DNA of 64,000 nt from Roseateles oligotrophus (GCF_025717515.1 NZ_JAJIRN010000005.1:310001-374000); one strand, 5' to 3'. Shown: positions 16,930-26,766, numbered from the stretch's first letter. The notes: a model not told the origin generated them from the sequence alone. Translations and numbers: made by a program.

Positions 16930-19900
16930 ATGAAGCAGCCCAGCCACAACAAGCAAACCGGCCAGCCGTGGCGCAAGCTGCTGCCGCTGGCCGGTTTGGC
17001 CTTGCTCTTGCTGATCGCCGGGGAGTGGCCAGTGCTCTCGGAGTCCTATCCCAGGGACTTGCCGGTTTGGCTCTGGTTCATGTTGAGGCTGAGTGGACTG
17101 GCTTTGGGCCTGCTGTGGGTGTGGGTCTATCTAGGCCGGACCCACCAACAGACCAGCGAGCTCGTACAAGCGCGCGATGACGAGTTCAAGCGCGACAACG
17201 AGGCCTTGCTGACAACCTTGAATCAGCATGCCATCGTCTCGGTGGCCGACCGTGCCGGCCGCATTACCGCGGTCAATGATGCGTTTTGCACGATCAGCGG
17301 CTACAGCCGCGAGGAGTTGATCGGCGCCAACCACCGTATCGTCAATTCGGGCGAACAGTCGGCAGAGTTCTGGGTCGATATGTGGGCCGACATCTCCAGC
17401 GGCAGGCCTTGGCGGCACGAGGTCTGCAACCGCGCCAAGAATGGCTCACTCTATTGGGTCGACACGGTGGTGGCGCCCTTGCTGGGCGCCGACGGCGAGG
17501 TGGAAAAATACATCTCTATCCGCACCGACATCAGTCGCAGCAAGACCGACGCGCTCAAGTTGTCGGCCGCGCTGCGCGACAGTCAGGCGCTGTTGAGCAC
17601 GCTGCACCTGCATGCGATCGTGTCGGTGGCTGATCGGGCCGGCCGCATCACCGAGGTCAATGATGCTTTTTGCGCCATCAGCGGCTACAGCCGCGAGGAG
17701 TTGATCGGCGCCAACCACCGTATCGTCAATTCGGGAGAACAGTCGGCAGAGTTCTGGGTCGATATGTGGGCCGACATCTCCAGCGGCAGGCCTTGGCGGC
17801 ACGAGGTCTGCAACCGCGCCAAGAATGGCTCACTCTATTGGGTCGACACGGTAGTGGCTCCTCTGCAGGGCGCCGACGGCCGGGTGGAAAAATACATCTC
17901 GATTCGCACCGACATCAGCGCGCACAAATTTGCCCAGCAGGCGCTGACCCTGGCCAAACAGCTGGCCGATGCGGCCAACCAGGCCAAGAGCGACTTCCTG
18001 GCCAATATGAGCCATGAGTTGCGCACGCCGATGAATGCCATTCTGGGCTTGCTGACCCTGCTGGGCAAAACGCAGCTGAGCAGCCGCCAGCTTGATTACA
18101 CCGAGAAAACGCAGGGGGCGGCGCGCTCCCTGCTCGGCCTGCTGAACGAGATCCTCGACTTCTCCAAGATTGAGGCCGGCAAAATGACGTTGGATCCGCA
18201 GCAGTTCCTGTTCGAGGATGTGTTGACCGATTTGTCGGTGATCTTGTCGAGCAATCTGGGTGCCAAGAAGAAGGTCGAAATCCTCTTCGACATCGACCCC
18301 GAGTTGCCGCCCAGCCTGATCGGCGATGCCTTGCGGCTCAAGCAGGTCTTGATCAATCTGAGCGGCAACGCGCTCAAATTCACGGCCGAGGGTTCGCTGG
18401 TGTTGGCGGTCAAACTGATGGAGCGCAATGCCTCGGTGGCGACGTTGAAAATCAGCGTGCGTGACACCGGTATCGGCATTGCGCCGGAGAACCATCAACG
18501 CATCTTCAGTGGTTTCTCTCAGGCCGAGAGCAGCACCACGCGGCGTTACGGCGGCACCGGCCTGGGCGTCGCGATCAGCCAACGTCTGGTCGCGCTGATG
18601 GGTGGCAAGCTCGAGCTGGAGAGCGCACTCGGCCAAGGCAGCTGCTTCTATTTCACCATCAGTCTGCCGCTGGCAATGGACGAGGAACTGCCGCCGGGTT
18701 TGTCCCATGCCCCGGTCGACGCCGCAGCAAATTCGGCCTCCACGGCCGCGGCGCCACGCGTGCTGGTGGTGGAGGATGACCCGCAGGCGCGCGACTTGCT
18801 GGCCCGCATGTGCGCGTCGCTGGGCTGGGCGGCCGAGGTGTTGGGCAGCGGCGAAGCGGCGCTGCAGCGGCTGGCCTTGCTGGGCAAGCGAACTACTCAG
18901 ACCCCGCGGGGCGTCGAGGCTTGCCCTTATGAGGCGATCTTCGTCGACTGGCAGTTGCCGGGCCTGGATGGCTGGCAAACCTGCCAAGGCGTGCGCGCGC
19001 TGGGTGCGCGGCCGATTCCGCTGCTGCTGGCCCTGGTGACGGCGCAGGACCGCGAGCTCTTGGCGCAGCGCAGCCCACAGGAGCAGGCGCTGCTGGATGG
19101 CTATTTGGTCAAGCCGGTCACCAGCGCGATGTTGTCCAACGCGCTGTCTCAGGCGCGGGCGCTGAGGAGCAGGAGTGGCACGGCGGGCTTGGCCGTGATG
19201 GAGTCAACAGCCGCCACCCCAAATGAAGCGGCTGTGCTGGAGCGCCGCTTGGCGGGTCTGCGCCTGCTCTTGGTCGAAGATAACCTCAACAATCAGCTGG
19301 TCGCGCGCGAGTTGTTGGAAGACGAGGGCGCGACCGTGCAAATTGCCAACGATGGTCAGGAAGGCGTGGCCGCCGTCGCCGCGATGGCGCCGCCCTTTGA
19401 TGTCGTCTTGATGGATCTGCAGATGCCGGTGATGGACGGCTTGACGGCAGCGCGCACGATTCGACAGGACTTGCGTCTGCTGAATCTGCCGATTGTTGCG
19501 ATGACGGCCAACGCGATGAGCTCCGACCGCGAAGCCTGCCTGGCCGTGGGCATGAATGACCATATTGGCAAGCCCTTCGAGTTGGATGACTTGGTGCGGG
19601 TTGTGCTGCGTCTGGCCGGTCGCCAAGCGCAGGCCGGGCCAAGGCCGAGCGAGCCTCAACTGGATTCGGCCTTGAGCGCGCAGGCGACTGCGGCCGGCGT
19701 AGAACTGGCCGAGGCCTTGCAGCGTTTGGGGGGCAAGCAAGAGATCTATGGCCGCATGTTGCGCAGCTTCGTCAGCGATCTGGCGCGCATGCCCGAGCAA
19801 TTGCGCTCGGCGCTGACGCAAGGCGACCGCTTGGGTGCAATACGCCAAATGCACACCTTGAAGGGCTTGGCGGCGACGCTGGGCGCGGTCCCGCTGAGTG

Positions 19901-20361
19901 CCGCCGCCGCGCGGGCCGAGAAGCAATTGCTGGCGCTCGCGGCGGATGACCAGGACCAAAATCGGGACAAAGCCCGCCAGCAGGCGCTCGACTTGGCGCG
20001 GCCGGTCTGCAAGGCGATCGAGGCCGCGTTGCCGGGCTTGACTGGGCTGCAGGCCACCTTGCAGGCAAGTTCGCAGGCCATTGCCGCGATCCAAACTGCA
20101 CAAGCCCGGGCCCAGGCCTTCGATGTGACGCTGTTGCGCACCGAGTTGCAGCGGCTGGCCTTGCTGCTGCAGGACGCCGATATGGCGGCCATGGACCATA
20201 TGGCGCAGGTTTTCAAAAGCTACTGCGTTCAGTCGGGGGCAGCCAAAGAGCAAGAGGAAATCAGTGCAAAGATGCGCGCGCTTGACGATGCCGTTGGCAT
20301 GCTAGATTTCGAACTCGCAATGCGGCTTTGCGCCGAACTGATCGAGGGGCTGTCGACATGA
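16930..20361 (+). CDS. Membrane hybrid histidine kinase: PAS-PAS-HK-REC-REC-HPt
   Basis: The 1143-residue protein begins with two transmembrane helices (about 15-33 and 40-68). Two PAS/PAC domains follow (about 90-205 and 218-332), almost identical to each other, then a HisKA domain with phosphorylated His362 (MSHELRTP), a HATPase domain (about 465-580), a first receiver (Asp673), a second receiver (Asp829) and an HPt domain with His975 (HTLKG). All phosphorelay residues are present. It is a BarA/ArcB-like architecture, able to pass phosphate internally from His to Asp to His. The output regulator is not in the window. Its stop overlaps the start of the next hybrid kinase (ATGA), so the two are probably made together. 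Confidence 0.93.
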   Translation: MKQPSHNKQTGQPWRKLLPLAGLALLLLIAGEWPVLSESYPRDLPVWLWFMLRLSGLALGLLWVWVYLGRTHQQTSELVQARDDEFKRDNEALLTTLNQHAIVSVADRAGRITAVNDAFCTISGYSREELIGANHRIVNSGEQSAEFWVDMWADISSGRPWRHEVCNRAKNGSLYWVDTVVAPLLGADGEVEKYISIRTDISRSKTDALKLSAALRDSQALLSTLHLHAIVSVADRAGRITEVNDAFCAISGYSREELIGANHRIVNSGEQSAEFWVDMWADISSGRPWRHEVCNRAKNGSLYWVDTVVAPLQGADGRVEKYISIRTDISAHKFAQQALTLAKQLADAANQAKSDFLANMSHELRTPMNAILGLLTLLGKTQLSSRQLDYTEKTQGAARSLLGLLNEILDFSKIEAGKMTLDPQQFLFEDVLTDLSVILSSNLGAKKKVEILFDIDPELPPSLIGDALRLKQVLINLSGNALKFTAEGSLVLAVKLMERNASVATLKISVRDTGIGIAPENHQRIFSGFSQAESSTTRRYGGTGLGVAISQRLVALMGGKLELESALGQGSCFYFTISLPLAMDEELPPGLSHAPVDAAANSASTAAAPRVLVVEDDPQARDLLARMCASLGWAAEVLGSGEAALQRLALLGKRTTQTPRGVEACPYEAIFVDWQLPGLDGWQTCQGVRALGARPIPLLLALVTAQDRELLAQRSPQEQALLDGYLVKPVTSAMLSNALSQARALRSRSGTAGLAVMESTAATPNEAAVLERRLAGLRLLLVEDNLNNQLVARELLEDEGATVQIANDGQEGVAAVAAMAPPFDVVLMDLQMPVMDGLTAARTIRQDLRLLNLPIVAMTANAMSSDREACLAVGMNDHIGKPFELDDLVRVVLRLAGRQAQAGPRPSEPQLDSALSAQATAAGVELAEALQRLGGKQEIYGRMLRSFVSDLARMPEQLRSALTQGDRLGAIRQMHTLKGLAATLGAVPLSAAAARAEKQLLALAADDQDQNRDKARQQALDLARPVCKAIEAALPGLTGLQATLQASSQAIAAIQTAQARAQAFDVTLLRTELQRLALLLQDADMAAMDHMAQVFKSYCVQSGAAKEQEEISAKMRALDDAVGMLDFELAMRLCAELIEGLST
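17299..17852 (+). repeat. Near-identical direct repeat of PAS-coding DNA
   Basis: The 170 bases at 17299-17468 recur at 17683-17852, 384 bp (128 codons) further on, with a single mismatch that I can see. The copies encode the core of the two PAS domains. Identity at synonymous positions points to a recent duplication or gene conversion. Confidence 0.9.
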
Positions 20362-23300
20362 TGGAGTCCGGTGTTCCAAGGGACGAAGACAAAGACGAGG
20401 TGATCGCTGCGCTCAATCTGCACTCGATCGTGTCTATCGCCGATGCGGATGGCCGCATCATCATGGCCAACGATGAGTTTTGCCGCATCAGCGGCTATAG
20501 CCGCGAAGAGCTGTTGGGGCAGGATCACCGTATTGTCAATTCCGGCCACCAGCCGGCGGGCTTCTGGGCCATGGTCTGGCAACAAATCAGCGCCGCGAAA
20601 CCTTGGCGCGGTGAAGTCTGCAACCGCAGCAAGAGTGGCGCGCTGTACTGGGTCGATACGCTTATTTCGCCGGTTATGGGTGCGTCCGGCAAGGTCGAAA
20701 AATACATCTCGATCCGCACCGACGTCACGGCCGCCGCGATGGCCGCACGCGAACTCGGGCGCGAACGCCTGGCGCTCAACAACATCATCGAAGGCACCCA
20801 TGCCGGTACCTGGGAGTGGAATGTCGAAACCGGCGAAACCAAGTTCAATCAACGTTGGGCCGCAATCGTCGGCTACACGCTGGAGGAGTTGGGCGCCACC
20901 ACCATCGAGACCTGGAGCAGTTTCAATCACCCGGACGATGTGACGCGCGCCGCCGTCTTGCTGGGTCGGCATTTCGACGACGAGACGCCTGCCTACGAGT
21001 TCGAAGGCCGCATGCGGCACAAAAACGGTTCATGGGTCTGGGCGCAATCGCGCGGCAAGCTCTTCAGCCGCAGCAGTGACGGGCGGCCGCGCTGGATGGC
21101 CGGCACGCTGATCGACATCACCGGGCGCAAGCAGGCCGAATATGAGCTGCATGAAAGCCGCGCCTTCCTGGACCGCACGGCCAGAATCAGCGGCATGGGG
21201 GGCTGGTCGGTCGATTTGCTCAGCAACGAGATTCAGTGGTCGGACCAGACTTGCCTGATCCACGAGGTCGAGCCCGGCCATCAGCCCACTTTTGCCGATA
21301 GCCAGCGGCCGTTTTCGGCCGATTCGCGGGCCTTGATGTCCGAGGCGCTGCGAGCCGGCATCGAGAAGGGCGAGGGCTTCGATCTTGAGATGCCCTTCAC
21401 CACATTCAAGGGGCGGGAGACCTGGGTGCGCGCGGTCGGTGAGGTCGAGTTCAGCGACAAAGGTGCCGCCAGAATGGTCGGCACCTTGCAGGATATTGGC
21501 GCCCGGCGCCAGATTGAGGCCGACCTTGCGCGCAGCACCAAATTGCTGCGCGGCTCGATCGAGGCGATTGACGGCTCCTTCGTCCTGTTCGACCCCGACG
21601 ACAAGATGGTGTTGTGCAATCGCAGTTTTGAGCAGTTGTTCGATTACGTGCCCGGCCTGATCGTGCCCGGCGTCAGCTTCGAGGAAATGATGTACGCGGG
21701 GGCCCGCAGCGGCAAGTTTCCCGACGCGGCCGGGCGCATCGAGGAATGGGTGGCCGAGCGAGTCGCCGTGCATCAAACCGGCAACAGCAGCCTGGTGCAG
21801 AGGCTGGACGACGGCCGCAGTGTGCGCAATGTCGAGCGCAGGATGGCCGACGGCCATATCGTCGGGCTGCGGGTCGACGTCACTGAATTGGTCATTGCCA
21901 CCGAGGCCGCTCAAGTGGCCTCACAGTTCAAGAGCCAGTTCGTGGCGAATATGAGCCACGAAATCCGCACGCCCATGAACGCCATTCTGGGTATGTTGAC
22001 GCTGCTGCAGCGCACCGAATTGACGCCCCGCCAGGCCGACTACGCGAGCAAGACCGAGGGCGCGGCGCGTTCCTTGCTGGGTCTGTTGAACGAGATTCTG
22101 GATTTCTCGAAGGTCGAGGCCGGCAAGATGACGCTGGACCTACAGCCCTTCAGTCTGGACCGACTCTTGGCCGATCTGTCGGTGATCTTGTCCGCCAATC
22201 TGGGCACCAAGCCCGTCGAATTGCTGTTTGACATCGACCCCGGCTTGCCGGATCAAATGGTCGGCGACGCGATGCGCTTGCAGCAGGTCTTGATCAATTT
22301 ATGTGGCAATGCGATCAAGTTCACGGCCAAGGGCGAGGTGGTCTTGTCGGTGGTGCTGAAGGAACGCGACGCGGAGTCGGTGACGTTGGAGTTGTCCGTC
22401 AAGGACTCCGGCATCGGCATCGCGCCGGAGAATCATGAGCGCATTTTCAGCGGCTTCTCGCAGGCCGAGGCCTCGACCTCGCGCCGCTTTGGCGGCACCG
22501 GGCTGGGCGTGGCCATCAGCCAGCGCTTGGTTGGCTTGATGGGCGGGCGACTGGGCCTGGAAAGCGCGCTGGGGCAGGGCAGCCGCTTTTGCTTCACGCT
22601 GAAGCTGCCCTTGGCAACGACCGCGGTGGACGAACTCTCGCCAGAGTCGCTCACGGAAGTGGAGGGCCGGCCGGTCTTGATCGTCGAAGAGAATGCCGAC
22701 GCCCAGCGCGTGCTGGCCCGTTTGGTGGAAAGCCTCGGTTTGGAGGTCGCGTTGGCGGCAAATCTGGAGCAAGGACTGACGATTCTGCGGGATTTGCAAG
22801 CGGCCGGGCGCAGCAGCCGAGCGGTCCTGCTGGACTGGCGCATCGGCGCCCATGCCAGTGAAGACGATGGCTGGAAGTCCTTGCAGCGTTTGCGTGAGCA
22901 GCATCAGCAGGGGCAGGCTCGAGCTCCTGCTGGCATGGCCGATCAGCATCCCTTGCTGATCGCGGCGCTGGTGACCTCGCAGGATCAGGAATTGATTTCA
23001 AAGCACAGCGAGGTCGAGCAGGCCAGCATCGACATCATTTTGCTCAAACCGCTGACCGCAGCGATGTTGCGCCGCGCCTTGCTCGCTCATCAACGCGAGG
23101 CCAGGCATGCCGCCGCCGCGGGCCCGCGCAGCATCGCCGCGCCTAAATCCCAATCCGGTCAACGACCCTTGGCCGGCATGAGGCTGTTGGTGGTTGATGA
23201 CAATCTGAACAATCAGCAATTGGCCAAGGAGCTGCTCGAAGACGCGGGTGCCGAGGTGGACTTGGCCGGCGATGGCCAGCAAGCGGTGGACTTGTTGCGC

Positions 23301-25076
23301 GCCGATCCGCAGGCCTACCGGGTTGTGCTGATGGACATGCTGATGCCGGTGATGGACGGCGTTACGGCCTGCCTGATCATCCGCAGCGAGCTTGGGCTGC
23401 AGAACCTGCCCATCGTCGCCATGACTGCCAACGCGCTCGCCTCGGATCGGCGCGACTGCTTGGCGGCCGGCATGAACGAGCATATCGCCAAGCCTTTTGA
23501 CGTGAATAAATTGATCGACCTGGTCCTGCGTTTGGGCGCCGCGGCCGCAATGCCAAAGGTGGTGGCGGTGGCACCTTTGGCTGCGCTGCCCGCTGTGGCT
23601 GCTGTCAGCCGCACGCCCGCAAGGCCGATTGCGGAGCCCGAGCCGGCGGCTCCGGCCGAACGAGTCTTCCCGAGCCTGGTGGTGCCCGCTGACCTGCGCG
23701 CCTTGGCCGCCGCGCAAGGCTTCGATGTGCAGGCCGCGATGGATAGATTCATGGGCAAGACCGGCCTGTTTCAGCGCATGGCGACCTCGCTGGCGGCCTC
23801 GGCCCTGCAATTGCCCGAACAACTGCGGGCTTGGTTGGAGGCCAAAGACTTCGCCTCGGCGGCGCTGGCCGTGCACAGCTTCAAGGGCTTGGTCGCGACG
23901 CTGGGCGGCGATGCCTTGGCCCTGTTGGCGGCGGATGGCGAGGCCAAGCTCAAACAGAATGAGGCACCCGACGCGGTCTGGCTGGCCGAATTCGCCGCTC
24001 AAAGCGCCGCCGGAGCCAAGGCTTTGGAAGGGCTGTCGCAGGCCTTGAACACTTTGAAACCGTCGGCGCCGGCGCCCGCAGTTTCTGCTCCGGCCCTTGC
24101 TCCAACTCCAGCTCCGGTTCCGGTTCCGGTTCCAGCGCCTGTCCAGGTTGCTGCGCCCACGCCTGCCGTACCCGCCGAACGCGTCTTCCCGACGCTGGCG
24201 GTGCCCGACGAGCTGCGTGCCTTGGCCGCAAGCCAGGGCTTTGACGTGCAGGGCGCGATGGACAGGATGATGGGCAAGGTAGGGCTGTTCCAGCGCATGG
24301 CCAGTTCGCTGGCTGCCAGTGCCTTGCAATTGCCCGAGCAGCTGCAAGCCTGGCTGGCGGCCGAGGACTTCGGCCAGGCGACGATTGCGGTCCACAGTTT
24401 CAAGGGCTTGGTGGCGACGCTGGGCGGCGATGCCTTGGCCAAGCTGGCCGCGGCCGGCGAGGCCAAGCTCAAACAGAACGAAAAACCCGACGCGGCTTGG
24501 TTGGCCGAGTTTGCCGAGCGCATTGCGGCGGGCGCGGCGGCACTGGACGCTTTGTCGGTGGCGCTGAATGCCTTGAAACCCAGCGCTGCTGCGGCGGCCA
24601 AGCCGGCCACCGCTGTGCCCGCTCCAACTCCCGCTGTCTTGGTTCCTAGCGCCCCGGTGGCCGAGCCTGGCCGTGCCAGGCCCGAGCGGCGCCTGGCCGG
24701 CCTGCGCTTGCTGCTGGTCGAAGATAACCTCAATAACCAACAGATCGCGCTAGAGCTTCTTGAGGATGAAGGAGCGATCGTGCAGGTCGCCAATGATGGG
24801 CAAGAGGCGGTGGAGAAGCTGGCCGCAAGCCGGCAGTCCTTTGACCTGGTCTTGATGGACTTGCAGATGCCGGTCATGGACGGCTATACCGCCACCCGCC
24901 ATATCCGTGAAGACCTCGGCCTGACGGAATTGCCCATCATTGCCTTGACCGCCAATGCCTTGGACAGTGACCGCGCAGCCTGTTTGGCCGGGGGCATGAA
25001 CGAGCACATGGGCAAGCCCTTCGATATCAATAAGCTGGTCGCTTTGCTGCTGCAGTTGCAGCGGCCTCGTGCCTGA
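20358..25076 (+). CDS. Soluble hybrid histidine kinase: PAS x4-HK-REC-REC-HPt-HPt-REC
   Basis: The 1572-residue protein has no clear transmembrane helix. Four PAS-type domains fill about residues 10-520: the first resembles the PAS pair of the upstream kinase, and the fourth is PAS_7-like (FDPDDKMVLCNRSFEQLFDY). HisKA carries His534 (MSHEIRTP), followed by a HATPase (about 635-755). Receivers follow with Asp826 (a divergent one with VEEN in place of the usual acidic pair) and Asp993. Two similar HPt domains follow, with His1173 and His1346 (both VHSFKG), joined by an Ala/Pro/Val-rich linker. A third receiver (Asp1501) ends the protein. Start codons at 20358 and 20361 are both possible; 20358 gives ATGA overlap with the preceding gene. 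Confidence 0.92.
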   Translation: MMESGVPRDEDKDEVIAALNLHSIVSIADADGRIIMANDEFCRISGYSREELLGQDHRIVNSGHQPAGFWAMVWQQISAAKPWRGEVCNRSKSGALYWVDTLISPVMGASGKVEKYISIRTDVTAAAMAARELGRERLALNNIIEGTHAGTWEWNVETGETKFNQRWAAIVGYTLEELGATTIETWSSFNHPDDVTRAAVLLGRHFDDETPAYEFEGRMRHKNGSWVWAQSRGKLFSRSSDGRPRWMAGTLIDITGRKQAEYELHESRAFLDRTARISGMGGWSVDLLSNEIQWSDQTCLIHEVEPGHQPTFADSQRPFSADSRALMSEALRAGIEKGEGFDLEMPFTTFKGRETWVRAVGEVEFSDKGAARMVGTLQDIGARRQIEADLARSTKLLRGSIEAIDGSFVLFDPDDKMVLCNRSFEQLFDYVPGLIVPGVSFEEMMYAGARSGKFPDAAGRIEEWVAERVAVHQTGNSSLVQRLDDGRSVRNVERRMADGHIVGLRVDVTELVIATEAAQVASQFKSQFVANMSHEIRTPMNAILGMLTLLQRTELTPRQADYASKTEGAARSLLGLLNEILDFSKVEAGKMTLDLQPFSLDRLLADLSVILSANLGTKPVELLFDIDPGLPDQMVGDAMRLQQVLINLCGNAIKFTAKGEVVLSVVLKERDAESVTLELSVKDSGIGIAPENHERIFSGFSQAEASTSRRFGGTGLGVAISQRLVGLMGGRLGLESALGQGSRFCFTLKLPLATTAVDELSPESLTEVEGRPVLIVEENADAQRVLARLVESLGLEVALAANLEQGLTILRDLQAAGRSSRAVLLDWRIGAHASEDDGWKSLQRLREQHQQGQARAPAGMADQHPLLIAALVTSQDQELISKHSEVEQASIDIILLKPLTAAMLRRALLAHQREARHAAAAGPRSIAAPKSQSGQRPLAGMRLLVVDDNLNNQQLAKELLEDAGAEVDLAGDGQQAVDLLRADPQAYRVVLMDMLMPVMDGVTACLIIRSELGLQNLPIVAMTANALASDRRDCLAAGMNEHIAKPFDVNKLIDLVLRLGAAAAMPKVVAVAPLAALPAVAAVSRTPARPIAEPEPAAPAERVFPSLVVPADLRALAAAQGFDVQAAMDRFMGKTGLFQRMATSLAASALQLPEQLRAWLEAKDFASAALAVHSFKGLVATLGGDALALLAADGEAKLKQNEAPDAVWLAEFAAQSAAGAKALEGLSQALNTLKPSAPAPAVSAPALAPTPAPVPVPVPAPVQVAAPTPAVPAERVFPTLAVPDELRALAASQGFDVQGAMDRMMGKVGLFQRMASSLAASALQLPEQLQAWLAAEDFGQATIAVHSFKGLVATLGGDALAKLAAAGEAKLKQNEKPDAAWLAEFAERIAAGAAALDALSVALNALKPSAAAAAKPATAVPAPTPAVLVPSAPVAEPGRARPERRLAGLRLLLVEDNLNNQQIALELLEDEGAIVQVANDGQEAVEKLAASRQSFDLVLMDLQMPVMDGYTATRHIREDLGLTELPIIALTANALDSDRAACLAGGMNEHMGKPFDINKLVALLLQLQRPRA
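23650..24590 (+). repeat. Tandem duplication of HPt-coding DNA
   Basis: The segment from about 23650 to 24065 is repeated about 519 bp (173 codons) downstream, from about 24170 to 24590. Runs such as the bases around the two phospho-histidine codons and the encoded AKLKQNE stretch are almost identical. The two copies encode the paired HPt domains. Confidence 0.85.
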
Positions 25077-25142
25077 TGTTTTTGGGCCGCAAGGGCTTGG
25101 GCGGTCGGGTCATGTCAAACGGCTGCAGCATAATCCGCGGCC

Positions 25143-25811
25143 ATGGAACTCCTAAGCACCCTGATTGACTTCATCGTCCACGTCGACCGCCATCTGGCGA
25201 CCTTTACCGGGCTCTATGGCGGCTGGATTTACGGCCTGCTGTTTTTGATCATCTTTGTCGAAACCGGCTTGGTGGTGATGCCTTTCTTGCCCGGTGACTC
25301 GCTGCTGTTCGTGGTTGGCGCAATGTGCGGTACCGGTTTGCTGAGCCTGCCCATTGCGATGGCGGTGATGCTAACGGCGGCCGTCGCCGGTAACCAGACC
25401 AACTACACGATTGGGCGATTTTTCGGCCCCAAGGTGTTCCAGTGGGAGCACTCGCGCTTTTTCAACCGTGACGCCTTCAACAAGGCGCATGAGTTCTATG
25501 AGCGGCGCGGCGGCGTGGCGCTGGTGATTGCCCGCTTCATGCCATTTGCGCGCACCTTTGCGCCGTTTGTGGCGGGTGTGGCGCAGATGACCCGGCGCAA
25601 ATTCACCTTCTATGACATCACCGGCGCCTTGCTCTGGGTCGGCAGCGTCACGCTGGCCGGTTATGCCTTTGGCAATGTGCCGGCGGTCAAAAACAATCTG
25701 GAAAAAATCATCTGGGCCCTGATCATCATTCCGGGCCTGGTCATCATCGTCGGCGGAATCCGGACCAAGCAAAAGAAGCACGCGGCCGCTGTTGCCGCAA
25801 ACAAAGGCTGA
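25143..25811 (+). CDS. DedA family membrane protein (VTT domain)
   Basis: The 222-residue inner-membrane protein shows the DedA/VTT pattern: FVETGLVVMPFLPGDSLLF near residue 40-60, a glycine-rich GNQTNYTIGRFFG loop, and the conserved RFMPFARTFAPFVAG motif (about residues 135-150), followed by two C-terminal helices. DedA proteins are linked to membrane homeostasis, and some act as undecaprenyl-phosphate or phospholipid flippases. It lies 66 bp after the second hybrid kinase; I see no terminator in that gap. Which DedA subgroup it belongs to is not determined. Confidence 0.93.
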   Translation: MELLSTLIDFIVHVDRHLATFTGLYGGWIYGLLFLIIFVETGLVVMPFLPGDSLLFVVGAMCGTGLLSLPIAMAVMLTAAVAGNQTNYTIGRFFGPKVFQWEHSRFFNRDAFNKAHEFYERRGGVALVIARFMPFARTFAPFVAGVAQMTRRKFTFYDITGALLWVGSVTLAGYAFGNVPAVKNNLEKIIWALIIIPGLVIIVGGIRTKQKKHAAAVAANKG

Positions 25812-25942
25812 GCTCCGGCATGAAATGAATTCGATCCCGCTTGACGACGGCGCGCAACGAAGACTGATGGGGCCGCCAGGGCCGGGCTGATAGCTATTTC
25901 GGCCGATCCGCGGACCAGCGATGGCGACCTTGTCGGCTCACC

Positions 25943-25966
25943 AAGCGCGGTTCAAGCGCGGTTCAA
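25943..25966. repeat. Short 11-base tandem repeat
   Basis: AAGCGCGGTTC occurs twice head to tail (25943-25953 and 25954-25964) in the 270-bp gap between the dedA-like gene and the methyltransferase gene. No other feature was found in this gap. Confidence 0.7.
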
Positions 25967-26081
25967 ACCCGCGGAATGCCGCAACTTTGCGAGATGCGGC
26001 CGGGCTGGCCGTCTTATCGAGCAATCAAGGCCGGTAATGCGGGCTACCGTGCAAGCACATATTGCCACCATGGAAATCCGC

Positions 26082-26735
26082 ATGAGCTCAAACCTGACGC
26101 CGTCTCCGGTCAAGACCTACCAAGACATTGTTCCGGACTACCAAACCTATGTCGGCTACCAGACCGACAAATGGGCTTCCCATGAAATCACGGTGCCCAA
26201 ATGGGAGCAGGGGCAGCAGCGCTATCTGCATGCTGTCTTTGCGGAGGTTCCTCGCAAGCTGCGCATCGCCGACATCGCCTGCGGTGACGGCGTGGGCCTG
26301 CGCCATTTCAAGCAAATGGGGTTTACGGACGTCGTTGGGGTGGAGCTCAACCCGTCCAAACTGGACATGGCCGAGCAAAGCGGCTACCAGGTGGTCGAGC
26401 GCGACATGCACGATCTCTGCTGCTTCGAGGCGCAGTCTTTTGACATCGTCTACTCCTCCCATTCGCTGGAACATGCCTACCAGCCGAGCAAGGTCCTGGC
26501 GGAATTCCACCGCATCTTGCGACCCGCTGGCGCGCTATTTGTCGTGCTGCCCTACCCGGATATGGGGGACTGGAATGACGAAGCCCATGGTGCCAAATAC
26601 GAGCTTGGCACCAATATCAAGGACAACGGAGCCAGCGTCGTGCAGTACTTCGAGCGCGCCGGATTCAAGTTACTGAGTTCAAGCTTTGACAGTTTCCGCG
26701 AGCCCGAGATTTGGCTCAAATTCGAAAAAAACTGA
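26082..26735 (+). CDS. Class I SAM-dependent methyltransferase
   Basis: The protein is about 217 residues from the chosen start. The SAM-binding glycine motif reads IADIACGDGVG (near residue 60), followed by the acidic residue ending motif II (VVGVELNP) and the later motif LEHAYQPSKVLAEFHRILRPAG typical of Methyltransf_11 proteins. The substrate is unknown. Upstream in-frame ATGs at 26037 and 26070 are possible. I prefer 26082 because it has a GGAA at 6-base spacing and because codons upstream are poor in GC at third positions. It stands alone between a dedA-like gene and convergent amiC. Confidence 0.85.
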   Translation: MSSNLTPSPVKTYQDIVPDYQTYVGYQTDKWASHEITVPKWEQGQQRYLHAVFAEVPRKLRIADIACGDGVGLRHFKQMGFTDVVGVELNPSKLDMAEQSGYQVVERDMHDLCCFEAQSFDIVYSSHSLEHAYQPSKVLAEFHRILRPAGALFVVLPYPDMGDWNDEAHGAKYELGTNIKDNGASVVQYFERAGFKLLSSSFDSFREPEIWLKFEKN

Positions 26736-26756
26736 CAAGCGCGGCTTGATGCGCTT
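26724..26756 (-). terminator. Possible intrinsic terminator for amiC
   Basis: In the minus direction, a hairpin AAGCGC/GCGCTT (arms at 26751-26756 and 26737-26742, loop 8) is followed five bases later by a run of seven T. The stem is short, so the call is tentative. Confidence 0.35.
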
Positions 26757-26766
26757 TGCCGCCAGG

